NCBI RefSeq assembly: GCF_004194535.1
Contig: NZ_CP025782.1
Span: 1-57,428, forward strand
DNA: 57,428 bases
Reading direction: 5' to 3'
Origin: Iodobacter fluviatilis
GTDB lineage: Bacteria > Pseudomonadota > Gammaproteobacteria > Burkholderiales > Chitinibacteraceae
Shown in pieces: positions 39,318 to 47,946 of this stretch. How positions within the stretch are numbered: position 1 is the first letter of the stretch; every line of letters begins with the position of its first letter. Below the pieces are notes generated by a model. It had not been told where the DNA came from, searched no databases, and worked only from the letters and a program-made list of their open reading frames with translations. A program made the translations under genes and the position numbers.

Positions 39318-40057
39318 ATGGATTTCATGGCCTTGGCGCAACAGTGCGCCCCGATGTTCACCCCCAAACAATGGCGGCTGTTGTTAAGGTCGAATCACAA
39401 TATAACCCTTACGCTATTGGCGTAGTTAAAGGCCGTTTAGAGCGCCAGCCTAAGAATTTAGTTGAAGCGGTAGCTACAGCTAAAGAATTAGAGCGTTTGG
39501 GTTATAATTTTTCACTTGGTATTAGCCAAGTGAACCGCTATAACCTGGCATCGCTTGGTTTGTCTTATGAAACCGCTTTTGATGCTTGTCACAATATGAA
39601 GGGCGGCGGTCGAATTTTGACCGATTGCTATACATCTGCTTCAAAGAAACTCACGCCTAAAGGTGTATCTCAAGACGATATATTAAAGGCCGCATTTAGT
39701 TGCTATTACTCCGGTAATTTCACAACCGGATTAAAGCCCGATTTTAAAGGTCAGCCAGCGTATGCTGATAAAGTCGTTGCTGCGGCCATTTCTGTGACCC
39801 CTACGGCAATTAAAGTGCCGCAAGTGATACCTGTAGCACTCACAGTTAAAGCAAGCCCAAGCTCTGTACCTAATTCAATCCCTGTTTCTGGTCGCCCTAA
39901 ATCAACGGCAAATCAAACTGCGCAAAACAATGCGCCTATCGTTCTTGAATCGGCATCGCCTGTTATGTTGCAAGCGGTACAACCGCAAAGCCAAAGTCAA
40001 GATGATGCAATATTGCATAAGAATTTGCCTGAACAAAAACGAAAATTGGTATTTTGA
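39318..40057 (+). CDS. virB1: VirB1 lytic transglycosylase, 5' end broken by a missing C
   Basis: VirB1 opens the peptidoglycan for T4SS assembly. From 39344 a frame reads through 'TMAAVVKVESQYNPYAIGVV', with the catalytic Glu in VESQ, and 'NFSLGISQVNRYN', the SLT fold. The expected start 'MDFMALAQQCAP' is in another frame from ATG 39318. Adding one C to the CCCC run at 39349-39352 joins them as QQCAP-DVHPQTMA, giving about 246 residues. A Pro/Ser/Gln-rich tail follows the catalytic domain. There is no N-terminal signal, so export may use another signal or need checking. Confidence 0.85.
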
Positions 40058-40059
40058 AA

Positions 40060-40248
40060 ATGAATAGAGTAATCAATAAAGTTGATTATCTTCTTTCCAG
40101 ACATGAATTTAAAGTCGTTATGAATTGCCCTCATTGTTTAACCCGTTTGGTTTGTAAAAATCTAAATCCAAAAGGATTGCAAGGTAACTGCGGTAAATGT
40201 GGTAATTCATTTTCAGTATCGGAAACGGTTTCTTTTAATATTGCATAG
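40060..40248 (+). CDS. Small zinc-ribbon protein 1
   Basis: The product is about 62 residues with Cys-Pro-His-Cys and Cys-Gly-Lys-Cys-Gly pairs, a single zinc ribbon. It begins 2 bp after the virB1 stop (an upstream TTG start is also in frame). It is paired with a second zinc-ribbon gene and the topoisomerase. Confidence 0.6.
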   Translation: MNRVINKVDYLLSRHEFKVVMNCPHCLTRLVCKNLNPKGLQGNCGKCGNSFSVSETVSFNIA

Positions 40249-40256
40249 GTGAATTT

Positions 40257-40442
40257 ATGAGCAATTCAGATTCAACGGTATCTGTATTTAAAGCTAAGGC
40301 TTCGGCTTTGGTTATTGAATGTCCGGCATGCAATGCGGAACAAGAAAACTGGATTAAAGACCCAAGAGGTGATGAACATGAATGTGATGCTTGCGGCAAA
40401 ACATACCGTGTTTCAATCGCTGCTCAGATTGAAATTATTTAA
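40257..40442 (+). CDS. Small zinc-ribbon protein 2
   Basis: The 61-residue product has Cys-Pro-Ala-Cys and Cys-Asp-Ala-Cys-Gly pairs. AGGTG lies 6 bp before the ATG. It resembles the previous gene in size and metal pattern, so the two may be diverged duplicates. A CTTGGAATTTCCAAG site follows its stop. Confidence 0.6.
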   Translation: MSNSDSTVSVFKAKASALVIECPACNAEQENWIKDPRGDEHECDACGKTYRVSIAAQIEII

Positions 40443-40445
40443 TTT

Positions 40446-40460
40446 CTTGGAATTTCCAAG
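40446..40460. promoter_or_regulatory. CTTGGAATTTCCAAG palindrome before topA
   Basis: An exact copy, 4 bp after the second zinc-ribbon gene and 20 bp before the topoisomerase start. Confidence 0.68.
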
Positions 40461-40479
40461 CTCCTAAAGAAAAAGAATC

Positions 40480-42456
40480 ATGCCGAATCTAATGATCGTA
40501 GAAAGCCCGACAAAGGCAAAAAAAATTGGTGCAATGCTTGGTGATGGTTGGGTAGTTCGCGCAAGTCGCGGCCATATTCGTGACTTACCGCAAAGCGGTA
40601 TGGGGATTGATCTAACTAATTTCAAGCCGACTTATCAGGTGTATTCCGATAAAAAAGATATTGTGGCGCGTCTTAAATCTGATGTTGAAAACGCTGATGT
40701 GGTTTATCTGGCGACAGACCCCGATAGAGAAGGGGAAGCGATTTCATGGCATTTGCAACAAGTATTAAAACTTAAAGATAACTATCACCGCATTACATTT
40801 GATGCAATTGCAGAAGATACAATTAAAAAGGCGATTGCATCGCCTAGAAAAATTGATCTTGCAATGTTTGCCGCACAAGAGGCAAGACGATTGGCTGATA
40901 GGCTAATCGGCTATGAAGTATCGCCTTTAATTCAATCCTTATCCGGTGTGCAAAATGCGTCTGCTGGCCGTGTTCAATCGCCTGCGGTACGCCTTGTTTT
41001 AGATCGTGAAAAGGCAATTAGAGCATTTAAAGCGACTAGCCATTATTCGGCAGAAGCTGAGTTTGCCCCAAAGTGGACTGCTGAATTAATTGTTGCAGAT
41101 CACATTGCCGATTCATCGCCATACTTGCTTGACCGCCGCGTTGCAGAGCAAGCGGCATCGGCAAAACAGTTTAAAGTTGTTTCCGTTTCAAGGGGAAAAG
41201 AAGCGCGTAGAGCGCCGCCGCCCCCGTTTTCAACCAGTACGCTTTATCAGGCCGCATCGGTTACGCTCGGTTTCACATCAAACGATAGTGCTGCTTTGGC
41301 GCAAAAATTATTTGAACTTGGCGCGATTACCTATCACCGGACTGATAGCGTAAATTTTGAGCCTGAACAGGCCGAATTGATTAGGGATTTTGCGGTTTCT
41401 AAGGGTTTAGCTGTGCCTGCAAAGCCTCGCCGTTTCAAGTCTAAAGACTCAGCGCAAGAAGCCCATGAAGCGATTAGACCGTATTCAATCAGCGTAATGT
41501 CTGCTGGTGAAGATGAAGATCAAAAGAAGCTGTATCAAATGATCTGGCTTCGTGCCTTAGCTTCGCAGTGCGAAGATGCGGTTTATAGCCTTACCGAAGT
41601 TGTCCTTGAAGCTCAAGGTTTGAATTCGACTTATAGATTTAAGGCCAATGGTCGTAAATTAATTAGTCCTGGTTGGCGAAAAGTAACGCCTAATGATTTT
41701 GATGATGATAATGAAAATGCAGAAGCAAAGGGCGATACTCCTGAAATACCAGAATTGAAAGAAGGCATGATTTTACCTGCAATTAAAACTCGCGTTATGG
41801 ATAAAAAGACAAGCGCCCCTTCGCGCTATACAGAAGCATCATTAATTAAAGCTCTTGAATCTGCGGGTATCGGTCGGCCTTCTACATATCCGGCGATTTT
41901 AAAAGGGTGTTTTGATCGCGGGTATATCGAAGTTAAAAAGAAACTGTTTTATCCTACTCCAGTAGCAGAATTGTTAATGGGGTTTATGATCGGGCGGTTT
42001 ACATTTGTTGAATTGCTATATACGGCCAAACTCGAAGAAGCTCTTGATGCAATTGCAACTGGCAAATTGCAGCAAAACGTAGTTTTAACAGGACTTTATA
42101 ATCGTTTACGCCAAGAAATTGAGCATGTAAAAGCGACTGAAACGGCGGTAATTGCTCACCCATGCCCTGCATGTGGCGCGGCCTTGCGCCGTATGAAGGG
42201 TGAACATGGTCATTTTTGGGGTTGTAGCCGTTTTCAAGAAGGTTGCAAGGTTTCAATGAATGACGAAAAGGGCAAGCCTGTACCCAAACAGCCAAAGGCT
42301 CAAGCTCCGGCCTCTCAAAAGTACGCATGCCCGAAGTGTGCTAAACCCTTGCGACTGATTGACAGCGCCAAGGGCAAGTTTTGGGGTTGTACCGGATATT
42401 CCGAAGGCTGCAAATCATCCTATCAAGATAAAGGTGGTAAGCCAGTTTTTAAATAG
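40480..42456 (+). CDS. topA: Type IA DNA topoisomerase (TopA-like)
   Basis: The enzyme relaxes negative supercoils by a single-strand passage mechanism. The 658-residue product has the TOPRIM start 'MIVESPTKAKKI', acidic 'DPDREGEA' (80-87) and the catalytic Tyr at about 285 in 'GAITYHRTDS'. Two C-terminal zinc motifs end it ('CPACGAAL..FWGCSRFQEGC' and 'CPKCAKPL..FWGCTGYSEGC'). It is TopA-like rather than TopB-like; RP4 also encodes a transfer-region topoisomerase (TraE). It is probably used in replication or transfer, and lies just upstream of virB2. Confidence 0.92.
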   Translation: MPNLMIVESPTKAKKIGAMLGDGWVVRASRGHIRDLPQSGMGIDLTNFKPTYQVYSDKKDIVARLKSDVENADVVYLATDPDREGEAISWHLQQVLKLKDNYHRITFDAIAEDTIKKAIASPRKIDLAMFAAQEARRLADRLIGYEVSPLIQSLSGVQNASAGRVQSPAVRLVLDREKAIRAFKATSHYSAEAEFAPKWTAELIVADHIADSSPYLLDRRVAEQAASAKQFKVVSVSRGKEARRAPPPPFSTSTLYQAASVTLGFTSNDSAALAQKLFELGAITYHRTDSVNFEPEQAELIRDFAVSKGLAVPAKPRRFKSKDSAQEAHEAIRPYSISVMSAGEDEDQKKLYQMIWLRALASQCEDAVYSLTEVVLEAQGLNSTYRFKANGRKLISPGWRKVTPNDFDDDNENAEAKGDTPEIPELKEGMILPAIKTRVMDKKTSAPSRYTEASLIKALESAGIGRPSTYPAILKGCFDRGYIEVKKKLFYPTPVAELLMGFMIGRFTFVELLYTAKLEEALDAIATGKLQQNVVLTGLYNRLRQEIEHVKATETAVIAHPCPACGAALRRMKGEHGHFWGCSRFQEGCKVSMNDEKGKPVPKQPKAQAPASQKYACPKCAKPLRLIDSAKGKFWGCTGYSEGCKSSYQDKGGKPVFK

Positions 42457-42481
42457 AATCCCTGAAGTGCGACGACTTGAT

Positions 42482-42510
42482 AGGCCAGCATTACGCTGGC
42501 CTTTTTTTAT
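42482..42510 (+). terminator. Rho-independent terminator after topA
   Basis: AGGCCAGC-ATTAC-GCTGGCCT followed by seven T residues, separating topA from the virB operon. Confidence 0.88.
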
Positions 42511-42612
42511 TTGTAATTGGATAAAAAAAAGCAAGCGAAAATCTCAATAAATACATGAAAAATATGCGTTTGTGCGGATATGCGACAAATGAAAAGTTAT
42601 GTATCAAGCTCG

Positions 42613-42645
42613 TTGCACATTACGACCAAAATGGTATAATTTGGC
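42613..42645 (+). promoter_or_regulatory. Main virB promoter with ACCAA-N11-TTGG operator
   Basis: TTGCAC (-35) and TATAAT (-10) with a 16-bp spacer; the operator at 42625-42645 overlaps spacer and -10, with centre AATGGTATAAT. A bound repressor would block RNA polymerase directly. The start of virB2 lies about 60 bp further on, after a small AACGGT/ACCGTT stem. Confidence 0.78.
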
Positions 42646-42707
42646 AACGGTCAGGGGAAAGCTTACCGTTTTACGTTGCACTTACTAACTACAGGATATT
42701 TTCATAA

Positions 42708-43019
42708 ATGCGTAAATTTTTCAAAGCTGCAAAAACTAAAGTTCAAAACGTATCAGCAAAAGTTGCGGCAATGCTGGCTGTAGCTGGTGTTTCCGTACAA
42801 GTTCAAGCTGCTGGTGGTTTGGAAAAAGTAAACACGTTTTTGGATAACATTTTAGGCGTGTTAAATGGCGCGTCTATCGCCGTTGTAACGATTGCTATTA
42901 TTTGGGCGGGTTATAAATTCCTGTTCAAAAATGCAGAAAAAGAAGAAATTATCAAAATCGTTTCTGCTGGCTTATTGATCGGTGGCGCTGGTCAATTGGC
43001 TGTATTCCTGTTGGGTTAA
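42708..43019 (+). CDS. virB2: VirB2 major pilin
   Basis: The 103-residue prepilin has a long basic N-terminal signal (cleavage near VQA-AGG, about 36). Two hydrophobic helices (about 50-72 and 83-102) with a short basic loop give the cyclic/linear conjugative pilin form. It is the first gene of the virB2-virB11 block, 3 bp before virB3. Confidence 0.88.
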   Translation: MRKFFKAAKTKVQNVSAKVAAMLAVAGVSVQVQAAGGLEKVNTFLDNILGVLNGASIAVVTIAIIWAGYKFLFKNAEKEEIIKIVSAGLLIGGAGQLAVFLLG

Positions 43020-43022
43020 TTA

Positions 43023-43328
43023 ATGATTCGACAAGACCCGATCTTTAAAGGGGCGACTCGCCCCGCTATGGTTTTCGGTGTGCCGCTAGTGCCGTTCTTT
43101 ATTGTAGTTTGTGGGCTGGTTCTTTTCTCTGTTTGGTTTTCGTTTTTCTTTATGATTCTTGCGCCAATTGCAGTTTTTGCAATGCGTCTAATTACAGAAA
43201 AAGACGATCAATCATTTAGAATTATCGGTGTTAGTTTATTGCTTGGTGTGCGGCAAAAGCATAAAACTTATTGGGATGGTATGCACTCTTACTCTGCTAT
43301 CAGCAATAAGCGAATCGAGAAGCGTTAA
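43023..43328 (+). CDS. virB3: VirB3 inner-membrane T4SS protein
   Basis: VirB3 works with VirB4 and the pilin at the inner membrane. The 101-residue product begins with a short polar N-terminus ('DPIFKGATRPAM', the family pattern), has two closely spaced hydrophobic helices (about 16-36 and 36-56), and a basic cytoplasmic tail. This copy is intact; its left-end duplicate is damaged. A 63-bp gap to virB4 carries GC-rich sequence and AACGAGG. Confidence 0.9.
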   Translation: MIRQDPIFKGATRPAMVFGVPLVPFFIVVCGLVLFSVWFSFFFMILAPIAVFAMRLITEKDDQSFRIIGVSLLLGVRQKHKTYWDGMHSYSAISNKRIEKR

Positions 43329-43391
43329 TCAAAGCTAGGGCGGTGCGTTTAGTGCCGCCCTTGATTTTTTAATAACGAGGTAAAAAACAAG

Positions 43392-45854
43392 ATGAACATG
43401 CCTATTGAAAAGCACGTTGCTGCTGCAATGGAAGGTGAAACGCTAGACGATTACATTCCGTTTTCGTCGCATTACAATCACAACACAATTAAAACTAAAG
43501 ACGAATGTTTTATTCGTCTATATCGTTTAGATGGTATCGCGCATGAATCTGCTGATGCTGTCGATATTCAATCACGGATTGAATCGCTACATACATTTTA
43601 TAAGTCAATTGGTGCGCCTACTGTCGCCTTGTGGCAATACCAGTTGCGCACAAAGCGCCATGATAAATTGGATGGTGAATTTAAAACTAATTTCACCCGC
43701 GACCTTTGCCAAAAATACAATGATAAGATTGGCGAAGAAGAATTGTTTGTAAATGAATTGTATATTGCAATTGTTTACAAGCCTTATCGTGATACTGCAT
43801 CAAAAATGCGCCTTAAATCATTAAAAGGTAATCGTGAATTATTGATTTCTGAGTTTGAGCAACACATTCAAGCATTAGATGAAATTGGTAACAAATGCCT
43901 CCAGTCATTTAAACGCTATGGTATTGAAGAATTAACAACCTATACGCTTGATGAATTTGGCGATAAAGTCGTATTTTCAGAAGGTCTTGAATTCTTCCAT
44001 TTTCTGCTTACTTTCCAATGGCAACGTGTGCGAGTGCCTAAAAAGCCACTTTATGAGTATTTGAATAATGCTCATGTTCTGGCCGGAACTGAAACAATCC
44101 GTGTGAGTACGCCGCGACAAACTCGATATGCGCAAGCTTTAGATTTTAAAGAATATCCGTCAATGTCTGAGGCGGGTATTTTGAACATTACAATGTATTT
44201 AGCTGCTGAATACATCATGTGCCATTCGTTTACGTTTATGTCGCGTAGTGGCGGTGTTGAATTTCTCGAAAAAACACAGCGTCAAATGCAAAACTCAGAA
44301 GATGGGGCGCAATCGCAAATTGAGCAATTGAACGAAGCTATTGATGATTGTGCATCCGGTGAAATCCTGATGGGCGAATATTATTTTAGTATGCTTGTTC
44401 TGGCCGATACACCTGAGATTTGCACAATCAACCGCAATGAGATTGCAGCGGCCATTGAAGAATTAGGTTTTGTTGTTGCGAAAGTAGATCGCGCAACAAT
44501 TGCCCCATACCTGGCGCAACTCCCGACAAATTGGAAATATCGCTTACGCAATTGTGTCTTAACAAGCCGCAATTTCGCTGGCCTTATGTCTTTCCATAAC
44601 TTTGCAAGCGGCAAGCGCGATAAAAACCCTTGGGGTCAGGCTGTTTTATTGACTGAAAGTGCATCAAAAAATGCGGTTTATATTAATTTTCACTCAACAA
44701 AAGTTGATGAAGATTCAGAAGATAAAAAGCCTCTGGCTCACACAATGTTAAACGGTGCATCTGGTACGGGTAAAACCGTTCTTTTGAGTACCCTTTATTG
44801 CAATTCGCAAAAATATGAACTGAATTCGCCGGATGGTTTCTCTACTGTGGTCTTTGATAAAGATCGCGGTATGGAATTGGTTTGTCGTGCGAATGATGCC
44901 GAATATTTCCGCTTCCTTGCTGGTGAACCAACAGGTATTAATCCGTTTCAAGGTCTTGAGCCTACGCCTGCAAATCTTGAGTACCTGAATCGTTTTGTGG
45001 CTGGCCTTGTCACTGATGAAGCTAATCCGGTGCTTTTCCCATTGGAAGAACAGCAAATTGATGAAGCTGTGCGGTCTGTTATGGATATGCCTAAACATCT
45101 GCGCCGTTTAACTACGCTTTCACAAAATATTACTGAGGGTGGTAGCAAAGAAGATAAACAGCGTTCGCTAGTTCGCCGCCTTGAAAAGTGGCTTTATGGT
45201 AATCGTTTTGGTTTTGTTTTCGACAATCCAAAAGATACATTGGATTTTAATATTTCATCAAATATTGCATTTGATGGTACTGAGTTTGTTAATAATAAAA
45301 ATTATGGCGGTTTGCTTGCCGAACATTTGATTTATCGAATGGAATCAATTATTGATGGTCGCCGTTTCCAGTGCTATATGGATGAATTTTGGCAATTCCT
45401 GCAACACCCGCAATTGCAATATTGGGTATTTGACAAATTAAAAACAATTCGTAAGCGCAATGGTGTAATGATTTTTGCAACACAATCGCCAGAAGATTAT
45501 CTTGATTCTGAAATTGCACCTGCATTGATTCAACAATGCGCAACGCAAATTCTATTGCCGAATCCTCGCGCAAATCGTGACCAGTACGTTAATGGCCTGA
45601 AACTAACGTCTGCTGAATATGATCTTGTTTCTCATTTTGGCGAAGATTCACGCCAATTTCTGTATAAACAACAACATTTATCTACTGTTTGCCGTATGAA
45701 TTACGGGCGTGAATTTGATCGTGAATTATCAATTTTATCTGGCTCGGCTGATTTATTGCCACTAATGGATGAAGCTATTTCTGAACGTGGTAAAAAATCT
45801 GATTTGTGGTTGCCTCGTTTTTATGAGTTGCGCAAGCAACATTTTGGCCGCTGA
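43392..45854 (+). CDS. virB4: VirB4 T4SS ATPase (intact copy)
   Basis: VirB4 is the largest ATPase of the mating apparatus and powers pilus assembly and transfer. The 820-residue protein has the N-terminal VirB3/VirB6-interacting domain (about 1-400), Walker A GASGTGKT at 455-462, Walker B 'CYMDEFW' with MDEF at 663-666, and 'IFATQSPEDY' shortly after. The length is typical of the family. A GAGG-like site precedes the ATG. Its 2.4-kb left-end duplicate is split by three indels, confirming which copy is reliable. Confidence 0.96.
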   Translation: MNMPIEKHVAAAMEGETLDDYIPFSSHYNHNTIKTKDECFIRLYRLDGIAHESADAVDIQSRIESLHTFYKSIGAPTVALWQYQLRTKRHDKLDGEFKTNFTRDLCQKYNDKIGEEELFVNELYIAIVYKPYRDTASKMRLKSLKGNRELLISEFEQHIQALDEIGNKCLQSFKRYGIEELTTYTLDEFGDKVVFSEGLEFFHFLLTFQWQRVRVPKKPLYEYLNNAHVLAGTETIRVSTPRQTRYAQALDFKEYPSMSEAGILNITMYLAAEYIMCHSFTFMSRSGGVEFLEKTQRQMQNSEDGAQSQIEQLNEAIDDCASGEILMGEYYFSMLVLADTPEICTINRNEIAAAIEELGFVVAKVDRATIAPYLAQLPTNWKYRLRNCVLTSRNFAGLMSFHNFASGKRDKNPWGQAVLLTESASKNAVYINFHSTKVDEDSEDKKPLAHTMLNGASGTGKTVLLSTLYCNSQKYELNSPDGFSTVVFDKDRGMELVCRANDAEYFRFLAGEPTGINPFQGLEPTPANLEYLNRFVAGLVTDEANPVLFPLEEQQIDEAVRSVMDMPKHLRRLTTLSQNITEGGSKEDKQRSLVRRLEKWLYGNRFGFVFDNPKDTLDFNISSNIAFDGTEFVNNKNYGGLLAEHLIYRMESIIDGRRFQCYMDEFWQFLQHPQLQYWVFDKLKTIRKRNGVMIFATQSPEDYLDSEIAPALIQQCATQILLPNPRANRDQYVNGLKLTSAEYDLVSHFGEDSRQFLYKQQHLSTVCRMNYGREFDRELSILSGSADLLPLMDEAISERGKKSDLWLPRFYELRKQHFGR

Positions 45855-45869
45855 TTAGCGGTGTTCAAT

Positions 45870-45884
45870 CTTGGAATTTCCAAG
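45870..45884. promoter_or_regulatory. CTTGGAATTTCCAAG palindrome (right copy of 2803)
   Basis: Duplicate of the virB4-virB5 site; count it once for the real plasmid. Confidence 0.7.
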
Positions 45885-45906
45885 AGTTCATTACCGGAGT
45901 AATTAA

Positions 45907-46617
45907 ATGAAAAAATCGCTTATCTCTTTGGTTCTTGTTGCTGCTTTTGCTACTCAACATGCTAATGCAACAGGTATTCCCGTTGTGGACGTTGCTAACC
46001 TTGCGCAAACTGTCCAGCAAGTAATTACCGCAGCAGACCAATTAGCACAAATGAAATCGCAGTTAGATCAAATGAAACAGCAATACGATGCTATTTCAGG
46101 TATGCGCGGCCTTGGTGATATTTTTAATGACCCTGCTTTGCGTGACGCATTACCTTCTGATTGGCGACAAGTTTATGATGGGGTTAAAAATGGTAAGTAT
46201 CAGGGTATTTCTGGTACTGCAAAAGCAATTAAAGATGCAAACCGAATTTTCGGTTGTGACCAACAAGGCTTAACAGGCAATCGTTTAGCATTGTGCCAAG
46301 AACAAGAAGCGCGTAACGCCCAAAATCGTGACTTAGCGAATCAGGCTTATGATGCGGCATCAAAACGAATTGACCAAATTACGCAACTTGGTAAACAAAT
46401 CAATACCACATCAGACCCTAAAGCAATTGCCGAATTGCAAGCGCGTATCACTAATGAAATGAACGCGATTCAAAACGAGCAAACCAAGCTGCAATTAATG
46501 AAACAAATTGCAGATATTGAAAAAGAAACGTATCGCCAACGTCAGCGTGAAGCGAAAATTCAAGATGGTCGTAAACAGGTTGTTGTTCAATCTGTTCAAC
46601 CTCTAACAGTTCAATAA
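45907..46617 (+). CDS. virB5: VirB5, right copy
   Basis: Identical to the 236-residue VirB5 at 2840-3550. It follows an intact virB4 here, so this copy shows the true upstream context. Confidence 0.9.
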   Translation: MKKSLISLVLVAAFATQHANATGIPVVDVANLAQTVQQVITAADQLAQMKSQLDQMKQQYDAISGMRGLGDIFNDPALRDALPSDWRQVYDGVKNGKYQGISGTAKAIKDANRIFGCDQQGLTGNRLALCQEQEARNAQNRDLANQAYDAASKRIDQITQLGKQINTTSDPKAIAELQARITNEMNAIQNEQTKLQLMKQIADIEKETYRQRQREAKIQDGRKQVVVQSVQPLTVQ

Positions 46618-46626
46618 GGTTAAATC

Positions 46627-47838
46627 ATGGCCTCTGGTGTCTTTGAATATCTTGGTGTGTCAATTAGTAATTTGACTTCCGCATGGGTAACTACGGCATC
46701 CAGCAATGCTGTATCTGCAATTACTCCTGTAGTAATTGCAGGTGCATCACTTTATATTTCTATTTTTGGCTACATGATTATTGCGGGTCGTGTTCAGAAC
46801 TCTTTTCAAGAGTTTCTGGTTAAATGCGGAAAGTTAATAATTGTTGCTTCAATGGCTATTAATTTAGGAATATATCAGGGGAATATCATTCAAATGGCAA
46901 CCGGACTTCAAGACGGTTTGCCGCAATTATTCGGTATTACCGCACCTGGCGATACTGTATATACCCTCCTTGATAAAGCGTATTTAGACGGTGTTAATGA
47001 TGGTGTTCATAAAATGTTTATGAAAGCCGATGAAGCCGATTGGGATGATGTTGGGGGAACAATTGCATATTACATAATGGGTTTTACTATGGCGATTGCG
47101 CTGATGGTAGTAACTATTATTTCTGCTTCCTACATTATTATTTCTAAAGTCGCTCTTAGTATTATTTTAGGGGTTGGGCCGATATTTCTTGCTGGTTACG
47201 CTTTTCCTCCGACTCAAAAGTTTGGCGATCAGTGGGTAAGTGCTGTAATGAATTATGTTGTAACTGCATTTGTCGCTGCTGCTGTAGCTTCGTTGTGCAT
47301 GACCATATTTGTTAAATACGCGGGTCAAATCACGTTTGATGCTGATGCAACAATGATTCAAATTTTTTATAACATTCTTTCCATTCTTATCGTTTCTGTT
47401 GTTCTTGGCCTATTGGCGCTACAAGCGCCAAGTATTGCATCATCATTAGCGGGTGGCCTTGGCTTATCTTCGTTTAATCCTATTTCAATGGCATCTAATG
47501 CCGTAAATAGTGTTATGCGTGGCGGTTCAAAAGTATCAAATGCGGTTCAGCGCGGTGCGGCCAATTCAACAAGGGCAGTTAATTACGCTAAAAATCCTGC
47601 ATATCGCCAAGCGGTTAATTCAAGAGCCGCTAGAAGTCTCGGTTTTTATAATCGTGGCAAATCGGCTGGTGACGGAAAAGTAAAACGCAATGATTCAGGC
47701 TCTAATGCAAATAAAGCGCAACCAAGCCAAAGTCAAACAGCCAGTGCATACCGTCCAGCAGCAGCAAAAAATACTGCGGCAATGAATTACCGTCCTCCAT
47801 CAAGATCAGCCGCAAGTGGTGAAAAAAAGGCTGCTTAA
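46627..47838 (+). CDS. virB6: VirB6, right copy
   Basis: Identical to the polytopic 403-residue VirB6 at 3560-4771, including the hydrophilic tail. Confidence 0.9.
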   Translation: MASGVFEYLGVSISNLTSAWVTTASSNAVSAITPVVIAGASLYISIFGYMIIAGRVQNSFQEFLVKCGKLIIVASMAINLGIYQGNIIQMATGLQDGLPQLFGITAPGDTVYTLLDKAYLDGVNDGVHKMFMKADEADWDDVGGTIAYYIMGFTMAIALMVVTIISASYIIISKVALSIILGVGPIFLAGYAFPPTQKFGDQWVSAVMNYVVTAFVAAAVASLCMTIFVKYAGQITFDADATMIQIFYNILSILIVSVVLGLLALQAPSIASSLAGGLGLSSFNPISMASNAVNSVMRGGSKVSNAVQRGAANSTRAVNYAKNPAYRQAVNSRAARSLGFYNRGKSAGDGKVKRNDSGSNANKAQPSQSQTASAYRPAAAKNTAAMNYRPPSRSAASGEKKAA

Positions 47839-47893
47839 TCCGGTTGCACTAATCAGACAAAGAATTGAAATATAGACATTCATTAAACCCAAG

Positions 47894-47920
47894 ATTACCA
47901 AAATAGTGTAAATTGGTAAT
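47894..47920 (+). promoter_or_regulatory. ATTACCAA-N11-TTGGTAAT operator, right copy
   Basis: Duplicate of the site at 4827-4853 before virB8. Confidence 0.6.
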
Positions 47921-47946
47921 GTTAAAACTCTCAAAGAGGGAAAAGC

